A stretch of 64,000 bases of DNA from Amycolatopsis marina (GCF_900111885.1 NZ_FOKG01000006.1:124001-188000), one strand, 5' to 3'; positions 49,581 to 58,914 are shown, numbered from the stretch's first letter. Numbers and translations are program-made. The notes: generated from the sequence alone by a model not told the origin.

Positions 49581-52500
49581 ACGACTCGGTTCGGCCACCC
49601 GGGTTCGTGAACACGCGGGTCGCGGAGATCCGCGCGGTTCCGTCGGGCTCGGCCAGGTCGTCCAGCTGTCCGCGGATGGTGGCGTCCACCGAGAGGTACT
49701 TGCGTCCCGCCCGCAGATCGGCGTCGTTGCGCAGTCGGATGATCAGCGGGAACTCGCTCAGCGCGCCCGCGTCGAACAGGCCGGTGGTGTAGATCAGCTG
49801 CACGCCGAGCGCGCTCGCCACCACCCGCTGCAGTTCCAGCAGGTAGCCCGCCGAGGCGCGGCCGATGGGGTTGTCCAGGAACAACACCCCCGAGTGCCGG
49901 TTGCGCATCTTGCCGCGGTTGTTCGCCCGGAGCGCGGCCAGCGTGCAGTACAGGATGATGGCGGCCGTGAGCTGCTGCCCGCCGGAGAACACGTCCCGGA
50001 TCTCCGAGACACGCTGCCGCTCGGTGCGCAGTACCGAGTCCGGCTTGAGCATGTCCACCCGGAACCCCTTCGGCACCGCCGCCTGGACCCCGCGCAGTAC
50101 CAGCGACATCCCGTCCCGCTTCACCTCGCGGCCGTCGCTCGTCCGGCCGACCGCGGCCTCGTCGACCACCTCGCCGAGCGCCTCCGCGAGCACGTTCTCC
50201 TCGGGGTCGGCGAAGCGGATCCGCAGGAACTCCTGCCCGGACCAGTCACCGAGCCCCTCCGGCAGGCGCGACAGCCGCTGGGCCGAGCGCAGCATGCGCA
50301 GCGCACCCTCGACCATTCCCTGCAGCCTGGCCACGATCCCGGAGCGGTGCCGGTCGATCTGGGCGAGGTCGTCGGTCAGTGTGCGCAGCCGCGGCCGCAG
50401 TGCCGTAGTCCACTCTCCGGCGCTGCCCGGCAGGCTGTCCCGCTTCACCGAGATGATCTGCTGGCGCACCGGGCTGGTTAGCTGCTCGAACCGCTTCTCG
50501 GTGGCGTACTGCGCCAGCGCGTCGGCGGCGGCCCGGACACGTGCCTGCGCCTGGTCCACCGCGGCCTCGGCGGTCTTCAGCGCCTCGTTCAGCGAGCTGT
50601 GGCGCGATCGCGCGGTGTCGAGGTCGCCGTCGAAGACGTCGCTCTGCTCGCTGCCACCGGCCAGGTGAGAGACAGCCTCGGCGAGCATCGCGAAGCCCGC
50701 GGCGGAGGACGTGGCGACCTCCAGCACGTACTCCGCTTCGCTGCGCTGGGTCTGCGCACGTTCCAGTGCCCTCGCCGCGGCGGTGACGTCCTCGGTTGCC
50801 GCCTCGATGAGCTCCAAACCGTGCTCGACGTCCCGCGGCCGGGGGTGCCCTTCCAGCGAGGCGGGCTGTTTCGGCAGCTGCTCCAGCTCGGCCCTCCTGG
50901 TCGCGACCACGCCGATCGCCTCACTGTGCTCGGCCTCCAGCGCGGCCACCGCGCGGCCCGCCCTGGCCTGGGCCGCCGCTCTGGTCGCCGCATCCGAACC
51001 GTCCGGCGTGTCCAGCATCCTGGTCGCCTGTTCGCGAACCTCCGCGTCGAGCGCCTCCAGCGCCGCACGCGCGGCGGACTCGGCGCTCTCCGCCTGCTCC
51101 AGCTCCGCCCGGAGGTCGCTGCCGACCTCCACCTTGGCGTAGGCGTCCCCGGCGGCGTGGAACGCGCGCCGCAGAGCGTCCACCGGTTCGGCCGGTACCG
51201 GATCGCCGACGGACACACCGCCGCCACCGGGCACCTCGGCGAGTTCGGCGTTGGCGCTGCTGACCGTGCGCCGGTGCCCGTCGGCGGTGCGCTGCTCCTC
51301 GGCGGCCTCCGCACGCAGCCGGTCCGCGTGCGCGGCGGCCGCCTCCGCCTCCGCCTCGGCGCGGGCGAGCACCTCACGCGCCCGTTCCGCCGCGTCGGTC
51401 CACTCCGGAACGCGGGCCACCTTGGCGGCCAGTTCGTCCAGGGAACGGGCCCGGTCCTCGGCGCCGCGCAACATCGCGCGCCGCTCCGGCACGCCCTCGC
51501 GCAGCCGCAGGCGCCGGGCGGAGAGCTCGTCCACCCTGGTTTCCACCGCGGTCAGCGCGGACCTGGCCTCGGCCAGGTCACTCGCGGCGTTCTCCGCGTC
51601 CTCCGCGAGGCCCGCGACGGCACCGGCCGGGTAATCCTCCCGCCAGGCGGCGAGCTTCCACTCCAGGCCCGCGTCGACCTCCACCGCCGCGGCGAGGGCC
51701 TCGAGCTGCTTCTGCCGCCGCGAGTGCCGGGCGGCGATCGCCTCCCGCTCTGCGTCGGCGGCGTCCTCGTCGTACATGGCGGGATTCGGCGGAACCAGGA
51801 AGTCGATTCCGGCCGGCCCCTCCTCCGGCCCCGCGCCGAGGACGGCCGAGGTGGTCCCGACCGCGAGCAGCACGCCAGGCAGCAGTTTGGCCGCGCGCAG
51901 CGCCGACTCCGCGCGGGGCACCTGCGCCGCGTCGTTGAGCAGGACCCCGCCGACGAGATACGGATACCGGCGCAGCGCCCGTTCCCGCGCCTTGGAGTCC
52001 AGGGTGGACAAATAGCGCCAGCCGGACCAGGCCGTGACACCCGCGTCCTCCAGCACGTCGAGCGCGGCCTGCACCTCCGCGGGCGCGGGCAGCAGCCCGC
52101 CACTGCCGAGCGCGGCGAGTGCCCGCTCGTCCACCTGCTCCTCCATGCGCAGGGTCGTCTGCTCCCGCTCTGCCTCGCCACGGGCCTGCCGCAGCCGCTT
52201 CAGCAACGCCGGCGCGTCGGTCTCCAGGCGCACGCCGTCCCCGCCGAGCAGTTCGGCGAGGCGGGGGTGGGCGGCGAGGGCATCGGTCCGCCGGTACGCC
52301 CTGTCCAGTTCGGCTGCGGCCTGACGCTCCGTACCGTCGGCCGCGCTGACCCGCTGCCGCGCGGCATAGAGCTCCGACTGGACCTCGGTCAGCTCGTCCT
52401 CGACGGTCTCCAGTGCCGCCTCCGCGGCGGCCAGCTCCGAGGCCGCGGTCGACACCTCGGTGCGGGCGCGCTGGGCGGCCTCGGCGACCCCGCTGACCTC

Positions 52501-54051
52501 CGTCCCACTCGAAGGGGCAGGCAGCAGGTCCGCGCGGACGGACCTACGCACCTCGGCGGTCACCTCGTCGATCCGCTCGGCGAACTGGGCGGCCTCGGCG
52601 CGATGGCGTGCCGCGGTGCCGGTGGCCTGGTCGCGGTCCGCCTGCCGGGCAGCGGCCTCGGCGTGCAGGGCCTGCGCGCGCCGGTCGGCGGCGTCGGCCT
52701 GCTCCCGCGCCTGCTCCGCGAGCGCGAGCAGTCCCCTGGCCAGCGCCGCCGCCGCGGCGTTCTTGGCCTCCAGCGCGGGCTTCGCGGTCTGTTCCCGCTC
52801 GCCGACGAGTCGGCGGATGCCCTCGGCCTTGCGCACGGCGTTGACGTGGGCGAGCACGGTGCCGGTCTCCCGCCACGCCTGTGCCGTGGTCCTGGCCCGC
52901 GCGAGTTCGGTGTCGCACGCCTCCTTCGCGGTGACGGCGTCGGCGAGGCGCAGATCGGCGACGATCCTACGGAGTTCGGTCACCACGGCGGTGAGCCTGC
53001 GGTGATCACCCTCGGCCAGTTTCTCGGCGTCCCGGGTCTCCTCGACGTGTGCGCGCAGGCCGTCCAGTCGCTCCGACTCGATGCGGTGCCGTGCGGTCAC
53101 CGCGTCGGCGAAGGAAGTCGCCTGCGCGCGGGCGTCGTCGGCCAGCGATCTCGATGCGGCGGCCATCGACTCCTCGTCGGACAACGGCGCCAGCAGTTCC
53201 AGCGCGCCCTCGACGAAGTCGCGCTCGGCGACCAGTTCGCCGCGCTGCCCGAGATTGTGCGCGTAGGTGCGGACGACCTCGGCCAGGTCTCGCGGATCGT
53301 CCTCGGAGATCACGGCCTTCAGCAGGAACTCGACGAACGCCCCGTCGGTGTTGAAGTTGAAGGCGTCGGCGGCCTCCCCCTCGCCCGCGTTCATCGCGCG
53401 CTGGTACCGGAACAGTTCGGTGTCCAGCCCAAGCTGGTCGAGCCGTTCGGTCCACTCGTGATGCCTGCGGGTCCAGAACAGTTCCAGCTCGGGTTCCGCG
53501 CGGTGGCTGTGGTCCAGCTTCTCCGCGAAGCCCGACATAGTGAGCAGCCTGCCGTCCTCGGTCAGTGGCAGCGAGTCGAGACCGAGGGTCGAACTGGGCC
53601 GGAAGCAGAACCACGAGTCGACGAGGTTCGCCGGGTCGGCGGACGTGACGTGCCCGCGCCACTCGGAGACCTTGCCGGTGATGAGCCTGCGGCCGGTGTC
53701 GGTGTGCTGCCACTCCAGCACCACGTGCGAGACGTCCTTGGCGCCGACGAACTTCTCCAGCACCCGCGTGCTGGTCGTGCCGACCACCTGCCTCCTGCCG
53801 GGCAGCATGACCGAGAAGATCAGCTTGATCAGCACGGACTTGCCGCCGCCGTTCTCCAGGAACAGCACGCTGGCGGGTGCGGGTCGGCGGGGCAGCCCCT
53901 GGTCCACCGAGTGGATCCCCGCGGAGAACAGCGCGTCCTGCGTGGGCGCCTGCACGACCGGGCCGACACCGCTGAGGTCGAGGACGACGTCCTGATAGCG
54001 GGCGCCCGCGGGCCCGACCGAGTGCAGCCGTACCCGTGCCAACTCGTACAT
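49564..54051 (-). CDS. SMC/MukB-like coiled-coil ATPase (1495 residues)
   Basis: N-terminal ATPase half with Walker A FLENGGGKSVL (ENGGGKS 66-72), two long Ala/Glu/Arg-rich coiled-coil arms (about 290-600 and 770-1220), a central globular hinge-like part (about 620-760) and a C-terminal ATPase half with signature FSGGQQLTAAI (SGGQ at 1356-1359) and Walker B GVLFLDNPIG (D1393). The residue after the Walker B Asp is Asn, not the usual catalytic Glu. It resembles MukB/MksB/JetC proteins. ATG 54051 follows AGGGGGA. It is the third gene after a kleisin-like and a MukE-like gene; no JetD/MksG-type gene is next to it. Confidence 0.8.
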   Translation of the reverse strand: MYELARVRLHSVGPAGARYQDVVLDLSGVGPVVQAPTQDALFSAGIHSVDQGLPRRPAPASVLFLENGGGKSVLIKLIFSVMLPGRRQVVGTTSTRVLEKFVGAKDVSHVVLEWQHTDTGRRLITGKVSEWRGHVTSADPANLVDSWFCFRPSSTLGLDSLPLTEDGRLLTMSGFAEKLDHSHRAEPELELFWTRRHHEWTERLDQLGLDTELFRYQRAMNAGEGEAADAFNFNTDGAFVEFLLKAVISEDDPRDLAEVVRTYAHNLGQRGELVAERDFVEGALELLAPLSDEESMAAASRSLADDARAQATSFADAVTARHRIESERLDGLRAHVEETRDAEKLAEGDHRRLTAVVTELRRIVADLRLADAVTAKEACDTELARARTTAQAWRETGTVLAHVNAVRKAEGIRRLVGEREQTAKPALEAKNAAAAALARGLLALAEQAREQADAADRRAQALHAEAAARQADRDQATGTAARHRAEAAQFAERIDEVTAEVRRSVRADLLPAPSSGTEVSGVAEAAQRARTEVSTAASELAAAEAALETVEDELTEVQSELYAARQRVSAADGTERQAAAELDRAYRRTDALAAHPRLAELLGGDGVRLETDAPALLKRLRQARGEAEREQTTLRMEEQVDERALAALGSGGLLPAPAEVQAALDVLEDAGVTAWSGWRYLSTLDSKARERALRRYPYLVGGVLLNDAAQVPRAESALRAAKLLPGVLLAVGTTSAVLGAGPEEGPAGIDFLVPPNPAMYDEDAADAEREAIAARHSRRQKQLEALAAAVEVDAGLEWKLAAWREDYPAGAVAGLAEDAENAASDLAEARSALTAVETRVDELSARRLRLREGVPERRAMLRGAEDRARSLDELAAKVARVPEWTDAAERAREVLARAEAEAEAAAAHADRLRAEAAEEQRTADGHRRTVSSANAELAEVPGGGGVSVGDPVPAEPVDALRRAFHAAGDAYAKVEVGSDLRAELEQAESAESAARAALEALDAEVREQATRMLDTPDGSDAATRAAAQARAGRAVAALEAEHSEAIGVVATRRAELEQLPKQPASLEGHPRPRDVEHGLELIEAATEDVTAAARALERAQTQRSEAEYVLEVATSSAAGFAMLAEAVSHLAGGSEQSDVFDGDLDTARSRHSSLNEALKTAEAAVDQAQARVRAAADALAQYATEKRFEQLTSPVRQQIISVKRDSLPGSAGEWTTALRPRLRTLTDDLAQIDRHRSGIVARLQGMVEGALRMLRSAQRLSRLPEGLGDWSGQEFLRIRFADPEENVLAEALGEVVDEAAVGRTSDGREVKRDGMSLVLRGVQAAVPKGFRVDMLKPDSVLRTERQRVSEIRDVFSGGQQLTAAIILYCTLAALRANNRGKMRNRHSGVLFLDNPIGRASAGYLLELQRVVASALGVQLIYTTGLFDAGALSEFPLIIRLRNDADLRAGRKYLSVDATIRGQLDDLAEPDGTARISATRVFTNPGGRTESSTVDG

Positions 54052-54074
54052 CTACCGGTCCCCCTGGCTCGTGC

Positions 54075-54263
54075 TCATCACAGCGTGTCCGAGAACGCGC
54101 GACACGATCGACTCGGCGGGGTTCGGGCTCGGGCCGCGAACATCACCACAACAGGCCATGCGCACCGCCTCCCCGCTCGTGGGCTTCCGCCGAACGCGCG
54201 TGCTTGCACTCACCGTCACAGGTGAGCCCAATCCTCAGATGGTTCATCACAGCGTGTCCGAGA
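54075..54263. repeat. 20-bp direct repeats flanking a roughly 149-bp insertion
   Basis: TCATCACAGCGTGTCCGAGA occurs at 54075-54094 and 54244-54263. The second copy holds the last codons and stop of the 262-residue gene; the first is a displaced copy of the same 3' end directly before the SMC-like gene's leader. The inserted stretch contains a CTCACC/GGTGAG dyad near 54210-54227 and no gene. It separates two genes that were probably tightly coupled. Confidence 0.85.
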
Positions 54264-55035
54264 TCGTCGGCCGCAGCGACCCGGCGCTGTCGGACACGGC
54301 GACGACGTTCAGTTCCAGCAGTTCCGCGAACGCGCTGTCGGCGGCCAGCTCACGCACCTGCACCTGATAGCGCGGAGTGGTCCGGTACGTCCCGCCCTGC
54401 TCGCCGCTGACCTGCACGAGGAACCCCTGCTCGGCGAGGAAGCGCAACGCCCGCGACACCATGCCCCGCGTGGTGTCCGACGACATCCGCCCGTCCTTGG
54501 TCGCCGCGGCGGCCGGTCGCCGCGCGTAGGCGCGCCACGCCTGCTCCAGCTCGGGGGCGTCGGACAGCGGATCGTTGTTCTGCTCGGCCTTCGCGGCGCG
54601 CTCGTCGAGAATCCGGCACGCCTCACGCACGACGCTGTCCACCTGCTCGACGCTGACCCTGCCCACATAGGTGTCGTTGGCCAGGTCGTCCGGCCGCGGG
54701 TAGCCGAGCGCGGCGGTGGCGAGGTGCACGAGACCGTGCAGCACCTTCTCGGTCTCCCTGCGCTCGCGGATCTTGCTCTGCCGCGCGTAGCTGTCCATCT
54801 TGATCTCGAACACCGACTCGTCGGTGGCCGCCAGCACGGCACCCGCCTGGAAGCTGACGTCCAGCACCATCAGACCGAGGCCTGCGGCGACGGAGTTCGT
54901 CAGCTGCTTGAAGGCGCTGTCCTCGCCGTAGCGGCGGACCAGATCGGCGTACACCACGTCGCGGGCGGGCAACTGCTTCGGCCGCATGCCGAAGGAGATC
55001 AGCCGCGCGGCCGATTCCACGTCGACGTTCTTCAC
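54247..55035 (-). CDS. MukE/JetB-like accessory protein of the SMC operon
   Basis: A 262-residue protein. Two helical, winged-helix-like parts can be seen: residues about 15-130 (VVYADLVRRYGEDSAFKQL ... HGLVHLATAALGYP) and about 190-245 (TTRGMVSRALRFLAEQGFLV, then TYRTTPRYQVQV with a wing). This size and layout match MukE/MksE/JetB proteins that link kleisin and SMC. Start GTG 55035 overlaps the upstream stop by GTGA. The 3' end is partly duplicated 169 bp downstream. Assignment rests on context and fold pattern. Confidence 0.6.
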   Translation of the reverse strand: MKNVDVESAARLISFGMRPKQLPARDVVYADLVRRYGEDSAFKQLTNSVAAGLGLMVLDVSFQAGAVLAATDESVFEIKMDSYARQSKIRERRETEKVLHGLVHLATAALGYPRPDDLANDTYVGRVSVEQVDSVVREACRILDERAAKAEQNNDPLSDAPELEQAWRAYARRPAAAATKDGRMSSDTTRGMVSRALRFLAEQGFLVQVSGEQGGTYRTTPRYQVQVRELAADSAFAELLELNVVAVSDSAGSLRPTISDTL

Positions 55036-56528
55036 GCCGGTTCTCCCTCCTCGTCCGCCCTGGTGGACGGATCGCCACCCCGGTCGATCAGTGCCGAGGT
55101 GAGCAGCAGGTCGGCCCCGCCGAACTGCTCATCCTGCAGGACCGTGCCGTCGTCCACCGCGAGCAGGGCACGCTCGTCCCCCTGCCGGATGGCGGCCCCC
55201 ACCTCCGGGCTGTAGGAGTGCACCGCCCGCAGCGCCACCAGCTGGGCGACGTCGGGGGCGATCTCCCGGGCCTCGGCGAGCAGGCCGGACAGCCGCCGCG
55301 GCACATCCGGCAGGTGCAGCAGCTCGTCGGCGCGCCGCCAGTGCTCGTCGCTGAAGCGGTCGAGCGACTCGGCCGGCATCAGCTCCGGTTCGGGGATCTC
55401 GCCGACGAGCTTGTCCCGCTCCGGGGCCGGGCGCAGCAGCAGCGACACCAGCGCGGGCAACGCGGGCACGGTGGGCACCGCCAGGCCCGTCGCACCGTGG
55501 AAGAACGCCTCCACCGGGCGCACGGCATCGGCGATGGGCAGTTCCAGGCTGGGCACCAGCAGCTGGCCGAACAGGTCGACCGTCGCGCGCCGGGGCGGAC
55601 CGGAGAACTGCTGGCGGTCCTGCTCGGCGCGGAAGGTGGCACCCGCGGCCTGCACGCGGGACTGCAGCTGGGTGTGCCTGCTGATGCAGTCGGCGACGAT
55701 GTCGACCAGTTCGGCCGCCCTGCGCTTGCGATCGGGATCCTCGGCCTCGTCGCGCGCGGTGGTGATGTTGCGCAGGATCGCGTTCTCCGCCCTGAAGCGG
55801 GCCTCGATGTGTGAGAGCGCCGAGTCGAGCAGAGCGGGCATCTCCTCGTCCCAGTCCACGGCCCGCACGTCGCGCCGGGTCGCGTCCAGCTTCGCGCGCA
55901 GGGTCTCGCCGTACTGCACCGTGCGGTAGCGGGCCTGCTCGGCGGCGAGCTTGGCGTCGGCCAGCCTGCCGCGGACGATCAGGTTCTCGAGTTTCACCTC
56001 GGCGGCGATCTGCGCGGATTCGACATCGGTGTCCAGCGCGCCGACGAGCACGTTGATGGCCTCGTCACTGGCGCGCAGGTAGACCTCGCCGTCGGGGGCG
56101 GCCAGCTCGATCAGGAGCTTGAAGTCGAATGCGCGCCGCTGATAGGCGCCCGACGCGTCGACACTGCCGTACACCCGGCGAAAGCCACGGTCGGCGGTGC
56201 CGACGTTGATCAGGTTGTCCAGCACCCACCTGGCGACCCGCTCGTGCTCGTCGGGGTGTCTGCCGGGCGCCTGCGCGGCGATGAACGGCTTCAGCCGGTT
56301 GACCACCTGCTGGTGGTCGGCCCCGGTGTCGAAGTCCATCGCGATGGTGACCTGGTCGATCGTGTGCAGGGCGATCTCCGCCATCTGGTAGACGGTGGCG
56401 TCGGCCCAGTCGAGCTTGGACTTGCGCGCGTCCAGGTCGTGCAGAGGCGCCGTGCAGGCCAGTGCCTTCAGCCTGCGGGCCAGCGCCTCGTCCGCCAGCC
56501 CCGCCCCGTTCAGCTCGTCGTCGCGCAC
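55032..56528 (-). CDS. MukF/JetA-like kleisin candidate of the SMC operon
   Basis: A protein of about 498 residues, mainly helical. The N-terminal 130 residues look winged-helix-like (WADATVYQMAEIALHTIDQV ... ERVARWVLDNLINVG), the middle (about 175-310) is a long helical bundle (KLAAEQARYRTVQYGETLRA ... RFRAENAILRNI), and the last 200 residues are less regular. First gene of the operon, size and position fit MukF/MksF/JetA. GTG 56528 is preceded at 56537-56542 by TAACCT on the minus strand, which suits a leaderless start; TTG 56537 is an alternative. I do not recognise the family from sequence alone. Confidence 0.58.
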   Translation of the reverse strand: MRDDELNGAGLADEALARRLKALACTAPLHDLDARKSKLDWADATVYQMAEIALHTIDQVTIAMDFDTGADHQQVVNRLKPFIAAQAPGRHPDEHERVARWVLDNLINVGTADRGFRRVYGSVDASGAYQRRAFDFKLLIELAAPDGEVYLRASDEAINVLVGALDTDVESAQIAAEVKLENLIVRGRLADAKLAAEQARYRTVQYGETLRAKLDATRRDVRAVDWDEEMPALLDSALSHIEARFRAENAILRNITTARDEAEDPDRKRRAAELVDIVADCISRHTQLQSRVQAAGATFRAEQDRQQFSGPPRRATVDLFGQLLVPSLELPIADAVRPVEAFFHGATGLAVPTVPALPALVSLLLRPAPERDKLVGEIPEPELMPAESLDRFSDEHWRRADELLHLPDVPRRLSGLLAEAREIAPDVAQLVALRAVHSYSPEVGAAIRQGDERALLAVDDGTVLQDEQFGGADLLLTSALIDRGGDPSTRADEEGEPA

Positions 56529-56623
56529 AGCGGGCAAGGTTAGTCGCCGTGGCGGCCTACCCGCACGGGTGACCGGTCTCCGGCGCTCGTCCCGGCCGCC
56601 GGTGATCTCGGTACGGTCGGGTC

Positions 56624-57061
56624 ATGTATGAGATGAGCAGGGACGAGTGGTGGCCATTCGCGACCGAGGGCACTCGTACGGGCAAGCTCGCCGTGACCGG
56701 CGCGGACGGCGCGCCGCACGTCACCCCGGTCTGGTTCGTGTTGAACGAGGGCCCCGACGGCGACGAGCTGATCTTCAACACGGGCGCGACCTCGTTGAAG
56801 GGCAGGGCACTGCGGCGTGACCCGCGGTTCTCGCTCGTCGTCGACGACCAGGCTCCCCCGTACTCCTTCGTCCAGTTCCGGGGCACCGTGTCGCTGTCGG
56901 AGGACCTGACCGAGATGTTGCGGTGGGCCACTGCCATCGGCGGCCGCTACATGGGCGCGGACCGGGCCGAGGACTTCGGCAGGCGCAACGCCGTGCATGG
57001 CGAGTACCTGGCGCGGGCAAGGATCACCAAGGTCATCGCCTACGCCGACATGGCCGGCTGA
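56624..57061 (+). CDS. PPOX-class F420-dependent oxidoreductase
   Basis: A 145-residue split-barrel protein. Pattern: GKLAVTGADGAPHVTPVWFV, LIFNTGATSLKGRALRRDPR, FSLVVDDQAPPYSFVQFRGT and a closing GEYLARARITKVIAY strand. The family uses coenzyme F420 or FMN; the TGKLAV...PVWF and K-GR-L-DPR marks favour the F420 type. Substrate unknown. ATG 56624. It is divergent from the SMC operon with 95 nt between, and a family A repeat follows. Confidence 0.82.
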   Translation: MYEMSRDEWWPFATEGTRTGKLAVTGADGAPHVTPVWFVLNEGPDGDELIFNTGATSLKGRALRRDPRFSLVVDDQAPPYSFVQFRGTVSLSEDLTEMLRWATAIGGRYMGADRAEDFGRRNAVHGEYLARARITKVIAYADMAG

Positions 57062-57073
57062 GCCCAGCCCCGA

Positions 57074-57187
57074 CACTTTCCCGGGAAAGTGCGGCCCAGG
57101 GATGGGGTGCCTGCAAGTACCACCGAGCAAGATCGACAACGCCGTCAACTACCCCCAACTCCACTTCCCAGGCAAAGGCAGTTGGGG
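57074..57187 (+). repeat. Palindromic repeat family A, copy 3
   Basis: CACTTTCCCGGGAAAGTG at 57074-57091 precedes the unit, the core TGCAAGTACCACC is at 57112-57124 and the unit ends in a partly decayed palindrome at 57153-57187 (CCCCAACT ... AGTTGGGG arms). It lies between the PPOX and HIT genes and forms the 3' flank of the convergent HIT gene. Confidence 0.78.
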
Positions 57188-57205
57188 TGCACGACTCGGC
57201 CGCCA

Positions 57206-57634
57206 TCAATCCCGGCAGGCGGAAAGCCGGGCGCCCAGGGCGGCGATCGTGTCCCTGTCGCCCGCGACCTCCGGCGTCCAGGGCAACGTCAGCCGGTCCT
57301 TGGCCTTATCGGCGTACCGGGGTATCACGTGCAGATGAAAGTGGAACACCGACTGCCACGCGGCTGAACCACAGCAGTTGAGCAAGTTCACCCCGTCGGC
57401 ACCCAACTCCCCGACCACGGTCTTGGCGAGGCGCTGTGCGGACAGGGTGACGGCGGTCAGGTCGTCGGCCGGAATCTCGAGCAGGTCCTTGCTGTGCCGC
57501 TTCGGAACGACGAGCAGGTGCCCGTCCGTCGCCGGATTGATGTCCATGAAGGCGCACGTCGTGTCGTCCTCGGCCACCTTCACACTCGGAACGCTGCCGG
57601 CCACGATGCCGCAGAACAGGCACTGATCACTCAT
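57206..57634 (-). CDS. HIT-family nucleotide hydrolase
   Basis: A 142-residue HIT protein. The histidine triad is HFHLHVIP (H98, H100, H102). C5 and C8 (QCLFCGI) plus a later His are the usual zinc site. DINPATDGHLLVVPKRH is typical of the HINT branch. Such enzymes hydrolyse adenosine phosphoramidates or diadenosine-type nucleotides. Repeat family A copies flank it on both sides in opposite orientation. Confidence 0.94.
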   Translation of the reverse strand: MSDQCLFCGIVAGSVPSVKVAEDDTTCAFMDINPATDGHLLVVPKRHSKDLLEIPADDLTAVTLSAQRLAKTVVGELGADGVNLLNCCGSAAWQSVFHFHLHVIPRYADKAKDRLTLPWTPEVAGDRDTIAALGARLSACRD

Positions 57635-57657
57635 GCCTCAGAGGGTAGCCACTTGCG

Positions 57658-57746
57658 ATGGTGGTAGTTGACGCCGTTGTTGATCTTGCATGGTGGTACT
57701 TGCAGACGCACCATCCCTGGACCGGCACTTTCGCGGGAAAGTGCCG
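57658..57746 (-). repeat. Palindromic repeat family A, copy 4 (inverted)
   Basis: Read on the minus strand: palindrome at 57726-57743 (one mismatch in CACTTTCCCGCGAAAGTG, flanked by CCGG), then CCAGGGATGG, core TGCAAGTACCACC (57692-57704), GCAAGATC and CAACTACC. It lies between whiA and the HIT gene on the minus strand, 24 nt before the HIT start. Confidence 0.78.
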
Positions 57747-57779
57747 GGCCGGAGAGTGCGGGGGCGGGAGAGTTCGGGG

Positions 57780-58766
57780 CTAGACCTCTTCTTCCAGCAT
57801 CTCGGCGGTGACGGCCGATTCGGTGTCCGGGATGCCTTGCTCCTTGGCCCTCTTGTCGGCCATCGCGAGCAGCCTGCGTATCCGGCCCGCCACCGCGTCC
57901 TTGGTCATCTGCGGCTCGGAGAGCTGCCCCAGTTCCTCCAGGGAGGCCTGGCGGTTGGACAGACGAAGCCTGCCCGCGGCCAGCAGATGGTCGGGGGCCG
58001 ACTCACCGAGAATGTTCAGTGCGCGCTCGACCCTGGCCGCCGCGGCGACCGCCGCGCGCGCGGAGCGGCGGAGGTTGGCGTCGTCGAAGTTCGCCAGCCG
58101 GTTCGCCGTGGCCCTGACCTCGCGGCGCATCCGGCGTTCCTCCCACGCCAGCACGCTCGAATGCGCGCCGAGCCTGGTCAGCAGCGCCCCGATGGCGTCT
58201 CCGTCGCGCACCACGACCCGGTCGGCGCCGCGTACCTCACGTGACTTCGCCTGAATGCCGAGCCTGCGCGCGGCTCCCACCAGCGCCAGCGCGGCCTCGG
58301 GGCCCGGGCAGGTGACCTCCAGTGACGAGGACCTCCCCGGCTCGGTCAGCGACCCGTGCGCGAGAAACGCGCCGCGCCAGGCCGCCTCGGCGTCGGCGAC
58401 CCCGCCCGCGACCACGGCCGCGGGCAGCCCACGCACCGGCCTGCCCCGCTGGTCGATCAACCCGGTCTGCCGCGCGAGTCCCTCGCCGTCCTTCACCACG
58501 CGCACCACATAGCGAGTGCCCTTGCGCAGCCCGCTCGAGGTGATCACGTGGACGTCGGAGTGATGCCCGTACAACTCGTGGATCTCCTTGCGGAGCCTGC
58601 GAGCCACCGAACCGGTGTCCAGTTCGGCCTCGACCACCACCCGCCCCGCGACGATGTGCAGGCCCCCCGCGAACCGCAGCATCGAGGCGACCTCGGAACG
58701 GCGCGGGCCGATCTTGGTGAGTTCGAGACGGCTCAGCTCGTCCTTGACGGCCGCGGTCATCGCCAT
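57780..58766 (-). CDS. whiA: Sporulation/cell-division regulator WhiA
   Basis: A 328-residue protein with a degenerate LAGLIDADG-like N-terminal domain ([20 protein letters not shown], then [13 protein letters not shown]) and a C-terminal helix-turn-helix ([20 protein letters not shown], then [14 protein letters not shown]). In Streptomyces WhiA acts with WhiB on septation genes. Its place at the end of uvrC-rapZ-yvcK-whiA is strongly conserved. Confidence 0.97.
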   Translation of the reverse strand: MAMTAAVKDELSRLELTKIGPRRSEVASMLRFAGGLHIVAGRVVVEAELDTGSVARRLRKEIHELYGHHSDVHVITSSGLRKGTRYVVRVVKDGEGLARQTGLIDQRGRPVRGLPAAVVAGGVADAEAAWRGAFLAHGSLTEPGRSSSLEVTCPGPEAALALVGAARRLGIQAKSREVRGADRVVVRDGDAIGALLTRLGAHSSVLAWEERRMRREVRATANRLANFDDANLRRSARAAVAAAARVERALNILGESAPDHLLAAGRLRLSNRQASLEELGQLSEPQMTKDAVAGRIRRLLAMADKRAKEQGIPDTESAVTAEMLEEEV

Positions 58767-58914
58767 GACGGAACCTCCTCGTGCGCGTGTCCTGCGGCGC
58801 GCTCGCCTGGCAGCAACCAGTTCCGGGACATGCCCGACTCCCCTCTACTCACGTCCGCACCACACCATCTCGGGCCAACCACCAGCCCGCGGGCGTGCCC
58901 CTCGTCCGTACTTC

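Noticed and set aside
50599..54225. 1208-codon plus-strand frame opposite the SMC-like gene
   Set aside because: Low-complexity Arg/Gly/Leu-rich translation, shadow of a coiled-coil gene with strong codon bias; the minus-strand frame has Walker A, signature and Walker B motifs.
49564..56528. Calling the SMC-like operon a complete Wadjet system
   Set aside because: No JetD/MksG-type nuclease gene is adjacent on either side (a LysE exporter and a PPOX enzyme flank it), and the two small proteins are matched only by size and fold pattern.
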